Source of the DNA: Polymyxa betae
Taxonomy: Eukaryota; Endomyxa; Phytomyxea; Plasmodiophorida; Plasmodiophoridae
DNA length: 23,570 nt
Reading direction: 5' to 3'
Assembly (NCBI GenBank): GCA_003693705.1
Contig: RBZT01000412.1
Span: 1-23,570, forward strand
The notes beneath the pieces were generated by a model. The model saw only the letters and a list, made by a program, of their open reading frames with translations. It was not told the DNA's origin and ran no database searches. The translations under genes and the position numbers were made by a program. Positions within the stretch are counted from its first letter, which is position 1, and the number at the start of each line of letters is the position of its first letter. Below, piece by piece: positions 18,005 to 23,570 of the stretch.

Positions 18005-18066
18005 GGGATCTGGCAATGAAGGAACGAAAAATCAGCAAGTATCGAGATTATGGGTAAAAGGATGAA
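18005..18066. other. Short flank between the element D leader copy and Copia-C
   Basis: Before Copia-C arrived, this joined 22227 onward. It shows no gene. Confidence 0.4.
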
Positions 18067-18071
18067 GATTC

Positions 18072-18228
18072 TCTCAGCGTAGCACAGTAAACGAGGTTGG
18101 ATTCCGAAGAAGTACTAAAGTAGGAAGTGAGGGTTTATTGGTATTTCCTAGTCTGAGACCTGCAGCCTTGAGTGTAGAAAAGCTCTGTGAAGGCAGGATT
18201 CCATCGTGTTGAGGTCGTCCTTCTAACA
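18072..18228 (-). repeat. Copia-C 3' LTR (157 bp)
   Basis: On the - strand it starts TGTTAGAAGGACGACC and ends CTACGCTGAGA. The first bases supply the Pol stop (TGT TAG). GATTC lies outside at 18067-18071. Confidence 0.95.
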
Positions 18229-21200
18229 CGCCCCTTCGAGATCAACGCGGGTATCGGAAGGTGGTTTCGCGCAAATCATCCGGTTTCGGTGTTTTGGAAA
18301 TAAATAGACCCCGAGTGATTTTGTGAGGATGTCTGCAATCATGTCGCCGGTCTGGCAATATTCGAGCTTGATGGTACCGTATTGAATTTGTTCGCGAATG
18401 AAATGGTATCGAAGATCGATGTGCTTTGTACGGCGTTTGTTTGCAATGTTTTCAGCCAAGAAAATGGTGCTTTGATTATCATGAAAGATGGTCACAGCCT
18501 TGTCGAATTGGCCAAAAATTTCGCGATACAGCTTCTTGATCCAGATGGCTTCTTTTGATGCGTAGCAGCAAGCCATATATTCTGACTCGGTGGTAGAACG
18601 AGCAACCGATTTTTGTTTGGTCGATCGCCAAGAAATTACGTTACTTCCCATCAGTGAGATCCAGCCAGAAGTTGACTTGCGATCGTTGGTGTCGTCGGCG
18701 AAACTGCTATCTGCGTAGAGGGTTATGTCCTCACTTGATTTCCCATAGAGATGTCCGTAGTTCGCAGTTCCTTTCAAATGCTTCAACACTCTCTGATTCT
18801 CCATAGTTGTGTCGTCGGTCGCGAGACGTGTCGGCTCAGCTTGTTGACGATGTAGCAGATATCGGGCCGTGTCGCGTTCACGATGAACATGAGGGCGCCG
18901 AGCGCTTCTCTGACGGGGTATTTGTTCTCGATGGCGGCGTCGTCTTCGTCGATCTCGCAGCCCGTCGCTGGTGTTGGCTCGGGATTGCAATCTGTCTGCT
19001 TGAAGCGTGCCAAGATGTCGAGTACATATGATTCTTGAGCGATGAAGGTATTTTCTGCGTTCTTGGTTACTTCGATGCCAAAAAACTTTTTAACTTCTCC
19101 AAGATCTTTCATTCTATACGTTTTATGCAGAATCTCGGTTATTTCTTTAATTTTCTTCGTATCATTTCCTGTTATGATCAGATCGTCCACGTATATTCCG
19201 ATTAAAACTGTCAATTGTCCAGTCTTGTGAAACCAGATGCATGGCTCATTATTGGATTGTTTTAGGTTGTTCTGAGTCAGTGTGCGGAAGAGTGTGATTT
19301 GCCATGATCGGCCTGATTGCTTCAGTCCGTAAAGGGCTTTGTTGAGGATGCATACCTTGTGTTCCACCCCTTTCTTAACGAAGCCCTGTGGCTGATGCAT
19401 GTATATTGGCTCAGTCAAATAAGCGTTCAAGTAAGCAGTTCGGAAGTCCTTATGGTACATCGCCTTCGTCTTGAACTAGCAATGCTGATGATGGTTCGCA
19501 GTGATGTATAGGTTAGCACGGATGAGAAGGTCTCCTGGTAGTCGACCCCGTATCGCTGTGTAAAGCCTCGAGCGACAAATCTCGCTTTGTAAGCAGGTTG
19601 TTCGTCAATCACTTTCTTAGTAAAGACCCATTTACCGCTTATAGGTTTGCAATTTGTCGGGGCATCTACCAGCATCCAAGTTGAGTTGTCGGCATGTGCC
19701 TGCATTTCTGTCTTGGCGGCCTTGAGCCAGTGGGAAGCGTCTGATGATTTCATTGCTTCGTCAAAATCGCGCGGGAGATCCGAAGAAATTGCAGTGTAAG
19801 AGCTATACTGTTCGTAGCTTATCGCAAGAGGATCCTGATCGTCGTCTGTTGCAGTGCTTTTGAGCGGTCTCGGGACGGACGATTCGTCGAATTCGAGATC
19901 TCGTCGAACGAGCACTTTCTGGTCACTAGCTCTCATGAACACGAATCCTTTCGAGTACTGGGAGTATCCTAAGAGTAGACCAGTTTCTGCTGTTGGCTCT
20001 AAAGCAGTTCTCAGAGAAGCATTAATGTGCGAATATGCTGTGCAGCCGAAGGTCCTCAGATGTCTTACGTCAGGTTTGACTCCCATCCACAGCTCATATG
20101 GTGTTTTCCAGTTGATTGATTTGGTTGGTAGGCGGTTGTGCGTGTAAACAACGTAACGGACAGCGATTATCCAGTAGTCGGGCGGTAGCCCAGCATCAAT
20201 TAAGATCGTCCTGGCCGCGTTTATGATGGTCAGATTTCGTCTCTCTGCCGTCCCGTTCTGTTGCGGGCTGTATGGAACAGTTCGCAGATGCTTGATACCT
20301 TTTGTCAGTAGGTAATCGCTCATAATCTTGTTCACATACTCTCCTCCGTTGTCAGTTAATAATATGTTTAGCCGTTCCTTGGTTTCCGCTTTTCCATCAG
20401 TTAAGAATCGTTCGAAGCTTTCTTTTACCTCTTCTGGAGATTTGCTTTTAAGGAAAGTGACCCAACACCATTTGGAATAAAAGCAGTGGAACGTGATGTA
20501 GTACTGGTAACCGTGACTAGTTGTGAGAAGTGGTCCCTTGAGGTCAGAGCTAACAATCTCGAACTTTCGTGTAGGTTTCGTCTTCCGCTCCGCGGGGAAC
20601 GGCTGTCGACGCTCTTGACCTAAGGCACATCCGCTGCATTTGGGGCGAAGATCCGAATTTTTCAGCTCAATTCCTTCGCAGTGTTCGGGTATCTTGCTCA
20701 GACGTTCATCGCAGGCATGCCCGAACCGCTTGTGTGCTTGCTGAAGGTCAATCTTTGCATTCGAAGTCGTTGAATTTGCCTCATAGTTTGCAGTTGGCAG
20801 ATAGTAAAGGCCATTTCGGTTTTTCGCAGTTAACACAAGTTTACCGTTTTCAGTAAGGATGTTTAAGTTTTCCTTGATATTTATCTGGTACCCTTGGCTT
20901 GTTATTGAATTGGTTGCTAACAACGTTTTTGTGATGTTTGGAACGTAAAGTACATCAGGAATTGTGATTGTTGGGGTTTTCGATATTATCATACTCCCTT
21001 TCCCCATTGCTTCTAACTTTCCTCCGTTGCTTGCCGGTATTTTACAGGGATTTTTGAACTTTTGATACTCGAGAAGTAGTGATTTATCTGTAGTCATACT
21101 GACATTTGCACCACTGTCAATTATCATAGCCTTTTCGAGTTCCTTGAGGTCCAGTTCGGTGTTAAACCCGGAGAATTCTTCGTCCTCTTCTTCTTTCTCT

Positions 21201-21583
21201 TCCCCTGATTCCTTGTTGTGATTCGCCTGGCCTTTGGTTTTCTGTTTCCGCAGCTCAGGGTGCTCAATCCAACATTGATCAATCGTATGATTGGTTCTTT
21301 TGCATTTCTTGCAAACCTTCTTGAACTTTTTCAGTTCTGTGTTCAAAGACTTAATTTCATTGATAAGGTCCTTTTCACGTGACGTTTCATGATTCGATGG
21401 GGAATTCTTTTCGTCACGCTCACTTGACAGCAGTAGATTCGTCAACTTGGGGATCGTGATCACCTGAGATGCCCGTGCTGCTGCCTTGGTTTGCTTGTAA
21501 GAGTCCGGTAGGCCGTCGAGTGTTTTCACGCAGACTGCTAACTCGCCCAAGACGATGTTGTAAGTTCGCAGGTCGTGGCTCAA
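18223..21583 (-). pseudogene. pol: Copia-C Gag tail and Pol: protease, integrase, RT, RNase H
   Basis: Counting residues from 21583: zinc knuckle CKKCKRTNHTIDQC at 91-104; protease IIDSGANVSMT with D at 156; integrase HHCC residues H284, H289, C316 and C319, then D347, D411 (TDNGGEY) and E447 (NGTAER), giving 35 residues between the last two. RT starts KWVFTKKVIDEQPAYKARFV; after a shift near 19450 it continues DFRTAYLNAYL, KALYGLKQSGRSW and IYVDDLIITGN. After a second shift near 18815 comes RNase H: LYADSSFADDTNDRKSTSGW, STTESEYMACC, DNQSTIFLAEN, KHIDLRYHFIREQI. It ends DLEGAC with the TAG in the LTR. All catalytic residues are present; apart from the gag shift, only these two shifts are visible. 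Confidence 0.9.
18229..18238 (-). other. Copia-C polypurine tract
   Basis: GAAGGGGCG on the - strand immediately precedes the 3' LTR and encodes the last residues of Pol. Confidence 0.7.
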
Positions 21584-22038
21584 ACCACAACACTGTCCAG
21601 GTAACTTCTCATCGATTGTGTCGACTTCTTCTGGAGATGGATGAACTGCAGGAAAAGTTCAGATGCTTTTGACTCTGCGGATTCATTGTATATCTCTTGT
21701 AGCCGCCTCCATATCTGGGATGTGGTTCTGCAGCTTGACACTTGCTTGTACTGCGAGTGTTTAAGTCTCATGCAGATTTGGGCAGAAGCCAGCTTGTCAT
21801 TATGCATCTCAATGGTGTCGTTTTGACTCGGCTCAAAATCGAGAAAAGTGTCAAGACCCATAATCGTGAATTGGGTCTCTAGCTTTCTTTTGAAGTCCTC
21901 CCAGTTATTCCCATTGAATTCGGGTATTAATTTCAGCCCAACATCGTAATGAGAAAAGTTGACTTCCTGTCGTAGTGAATGTCGCGATTGAATAGTTTGT
22001 CGTCGACTTTCGTTTCCTCCTCGGCGAGTGTTCGTCAT
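21580..22038 (-). pseudogene. gag: Copia-C Gag (N-terminal and capsid part)
   Basis: ATG at 22038 begins MTNTRRGGNESRR. The capsid-like UBN2 pattern follows: LIPEFNGNNWEDFKRKLETQ, ICMRLKHSQYKQV, IWRRLQEIYNESAESKASEL and STQSMRSYLDSV. It hits TGA at 21580-21582. The rest of Gag continues in the next frame (LSHDLRTYNIVLGEL), so one base has been lost near 21590. Intact, it would form the particle shell around element RNA. The start lies 26 bp downstream of the 5' LTR. Confidence 0.85.
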
Positions 22039-22045
22039 TCTTTCA

Positions 22046-22064
22046 GCTTATGGGACTCTTAATC
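22046..22064 (-). other. Copia-C primer-binding site (tRNA-Lys CTT anticodon arm)
   Basis: The - strand reads GATTAAGAGTCCCATAAGC directly after the LTR. Its complement contains ATGGGACTCTTAATC (22050-22064), which I recognise as the anticodon arm of eukaryotic tRNA-Lys with anticodon CTT. The match ends in the anticodon stem just past the loop, the same place as in Copia-B, pointing to priming by a half-tRNA. Confidence 0.7.
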
Positions 22065-22221
22065 TCTCAGCGTAGCACAGTAAACGAGGTTGGATTCCGA
22101 AGAAGTAGTAAAGTAGGAAGTGAGGATATATTGGTATTTCCTAGTCTGAGACCTGCAGCCTTGAGTGTAGAAAAGCTCTGTGAAGGCAGGATTCCATCGT
22201 GTTGAGGTCGTCCTTCTAACA
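22065..22221 (-). repeat. Copia-C 5' LTR (157 bp)
   Basis: This copy differs from 18072-18228 at three positions. GATTC follows at 22222-22226. On the interior side the primer site begins with no gap. Confidence 0.95.
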
Positions 22222-22226
22222 GATTC

Positions 22227-22576
22227 AAAGGTTCCATCATAGACCAAGAGATTCAAGATGAGGATGTTACAGACAGGCTCTAGGTTCGAGTCTCACACAG
22301 GTTGTTTAATTTTTGTTTTAAAGCCACAACAAAATGCCGCGTTGCGTGAACTGTGCTGATGGTACAGTCAAGAGAAGTGCGGCTGCCGTGTGGCGGTTGT
22401 GGAGCCCAAGAACTAACTGGGATCCCAGTGGTTCAAGGACTAGAGACACTGTTCCATTCTAACAGCACCTGTGTGTTAACATCTCAGCAGGTTGGCGCAA
22501 GCCTCGGGCCTTGGGGTGATCACCCGACCTCGGCGCCTCTATCTTGAATCATTCTTCAAACGAGTCGATAACTTCA
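22227..22576. other. Interval between Copia-C and the element D leader; no gene recognised
   Basis: Together with 18005-18066 it forms about 410 bp that separated the two leader copies before Copia-C. GGTTCGAGTCTC near 22283 resembles a tRNA B box, but no T arm or cloverleaf can be built. GGGTGATCACCC near 22516 is a 12-bp palindrome. Confidence 0.35.
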
Positions 22577-22725
22577 ACAAGAACCTGAAGACTTCGCCTC
22601 CTCTACTTCAATACTGTCAGAGCGAACTCGATCAATCTTTGCCTGATCATCTGAGTTTGCTTCTCAACAGCTTTAAGACATTCAACGTAATGCTTGCCCA
22701 TGTCGGATGTCGAACTACAAAGATC
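22577..22725 (-). repeat. First copy of element D leader region
   Basis: It follows the 5' LTR on the - strand and matches 17836-17980. The frame here reads KHYVECLKAVEKQTQMIRQR before a stop; in the other copy a one-base loss changes it. Its gag continuation is missing on this side. Confidence 0.8.
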
Positions 22726-22895
22726 TTTGTGTAAGCTCCAACCTTTTGATAATCGTCTAAATAGTACTCTGCTTTATTAATCAGATCTTAGATCCCTTGA
22801 ATATTCACCTCGGAGACTGAAGTTCATCGGGCAAATAGTTCATGTCGTTGAGTCGCGCTACGCCAGTCCACACAGCGGCTACGTCAGTCCACACA
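22726..22895 (-). repeat. Element D 5' LTR
   Basis: Partner of 13837-14000, with the same 21-bp-period tandem motif near its start on the - strand. On the interior side lies the palindrome ACAAAGATCTTTGT (22717-22730), so the primer site is not recognisable with confidence. Confidence 0.6.
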
Positions 22896-22900
22896 CTGCG

Positions 22901-23570
22901 TGCGCTGATCTTCAAACTGCGGACGCACTTTAAAAGGGATATAAGATTTTATAATGTTTTTAATAAATCTGATACACACCCAAGCAAATAGGAAGAGCAT
23001 GCAATGAAAAAGTATTCATCGCACCGCAGAATACCAGCTTCATTGCTAGAGTATAATTTCACCTTTAACCACTTAGAAATAAAGCCAAAATTTGGGCATT
23101 TGCGCGAAATTTTTACAAAAACTGCGAACGGACGTTTTGGATACTGAATTACTAAAAACTGCGTACGGACTTTTTAAATTCTGAATTGGACTGTCCATCA
23201 AAAGTTGGCGGTTTAAGACAGTGGGCACCATACTCGAACTTTGTTCGGAACTTGTATTGTTACCCTTTTTACTGATCTTTCTTCATTACAATCTGGCTGT
23301 ACAGGTCCCCCCAGTGAGTCATCGAATCAGCCTAGATGTTTTTCTATCCCTGGATGTGTTCGATTTCGTAACGAAATCTCTGCATCTCAAGGGCCCGCCT
23401 CTGTAACTTCTGCGCTGCTGGATTTGATACGGCGAGAAAATGGTGACTAAATTTTTATGGTTACAAAATAATTTGAACGGCCTCCTCAGTTGTAATAAAT
23501 AGTCAAGTTTCTGCAAAGCATCTTTTACTGCGAAACCTTTCTCAGCAACACTCCAGTTCCTCTCTGTAGC
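22901..23570. other. Right flank; no gene recognised
   Basis: Open frames at 23241-23450 (+) and 23319-23516 (-) carry no motif I know. AT-rich sequence at 22920-23110 has no coding signal. The imperfect repeat at 23117-23187 is listed separately. Confidence 0.35.
23117..23187. repeat. Imperfect direct repeat, two 34-bp units
   Basis: AAAAACTGCGAACGGACGTT... (23117-23150) and AAAAACTGCGTACGGACTTT... (23154-23187) align, both ending CTGAATT. CTGCGGACGCACTTT near 22917 is a third, weaker relative. GTACGGACT is shared with the hairpin at 13704-13728. Confidence 0.6.

Larger units (their letters stand above)
18072..22221 (-). mobile_element. Copia-C: youngest Ty1/Copia element in the window
   Basis: Two 157-bp LTRs (18072-18228 and 22065-22221) differ at only three positions I can count. 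GATTC flanks both sides (18067-18071 and 22222-22226). Gag and Pol cover the interior on the - strand with a complete set of catalytic motifs but three frameshifts. A tRNA-like primer site abuts the 5' LTR and a purine tract the 3' LTR. Confidence 0.95.
13837..22895 (-). mobile_element. Element D: probable LTR element with gag-like gene and no visible pol, hosting other elements
   Basis: Similar repeats of about 165 bp lie at 13837-14000 and 22726-22895, with ends close to TG...CA on the - strand. CTGCG(T) occurs just outside both (13832-13837 and 22896-22901), a plausible 5-bp duplication. A purine tract (GGGGGAGG on the - strand) precedes the 13.8-14.0 kb copy, marking it as the 3' LTR. The interior holds a gag-like gene near the 5' side but no RT, integrase or RNase H motif. 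Copia-C accounts for 18072-22226. Alternatively the two repeats may belong to separate copies. Confidence 0.45.

Noticed and set aside
21580-21600. Programmed -1 frameshift between Gag and Pol in Copia-C
   Set aside because: The shift falls within Gag, upstream of the zinc knuckle, and no slippery heptamer is present at GTTGTGGTTTGA. A one-base deletion explains it.
22264-22300. tRNA gene or tRNA-derived SINE suggested by GGTTCGAGTCTC
   Set aside because: The bases on either side of the loop do not pair as a T stem, and no A box or cloverleaf is found at the right distance.
23241-23516. Overlapping open frames in the right flank as genes
   Set aside because: No recognisable domain, short length and no supporting context.

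Overview
The window is a block of nested, mostly broken transposable elements from a eukaryotic nuclear genome. I see no intact host gene, rRNA, tRNA or CRISPR array. Short GT-AG introns (about 50 nt) in one gene, and transposase lineages abundant in fungi and oomycetes, suggest a fungus or oomycete-like protist. Species cannot be named from this sequence.

Layout. (1) 1-2715: an old PIF/Harbinger-like remnant. A Myb/SANT-like gene on the + strand is split by a hAT element (hAT-1, 518-1227, 8-bp target duplication). The C-terminal part of a DDE_Tnp_4-type transposase follows on the - strand. (2) 2716-7925: a 5'-truncated Ty1/Copia element on the + strand (Copia-A). It is interrupted by a complete two-gene Harbinger element (Harbinger-A, 3012-5498, TTA duplication) and by a short hAT element (hAT-2, 5766-6245, 8-bp duplication). 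(3) 7954-9304 plus a tail after 13633: a decayed DDE transposase of the IS630/Tc1 type (ITm-1), split in its last codons by Copia-B (9305-13628, - strand, LTRs of 117 and 120 bp, GAAAT duplication). (4) 13837-22895: a probable LTR element on the - strand (element D) with a gag-like gene and no visible pol. It holds an unrecognised + strand gene tail to tail with a second DDE34E transposase (ITm-2), and Copia-C (18072-22221, 157-bp LTRs, GATTC duplication). (5) 22896-23570: flank with an imperfect direct repeat and no recognisable gene.

How they relate. Gag packages, protease-integrase-RT-RNase H copies and integrates each Copia element. DDE transposases with Myb-like or other partner proteins move the DNA elements. 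Nearly every ORF carries frameshifts or stops, so none looks autonomous now. Copia-C is the youngest by LTR identity (three differences in 157 bp). Points that stand out: Copia-B and Copia-C have primer-binding sites matching the anticodon arms of two different tRNAs, directly abutting their LTRs; Copia-B LTRs have AG...CT ends; two fold-back palindromes lie in the Copia-A region; and the unknown gene beside ITm-2 may belong to an undescribed two-gene transposon.
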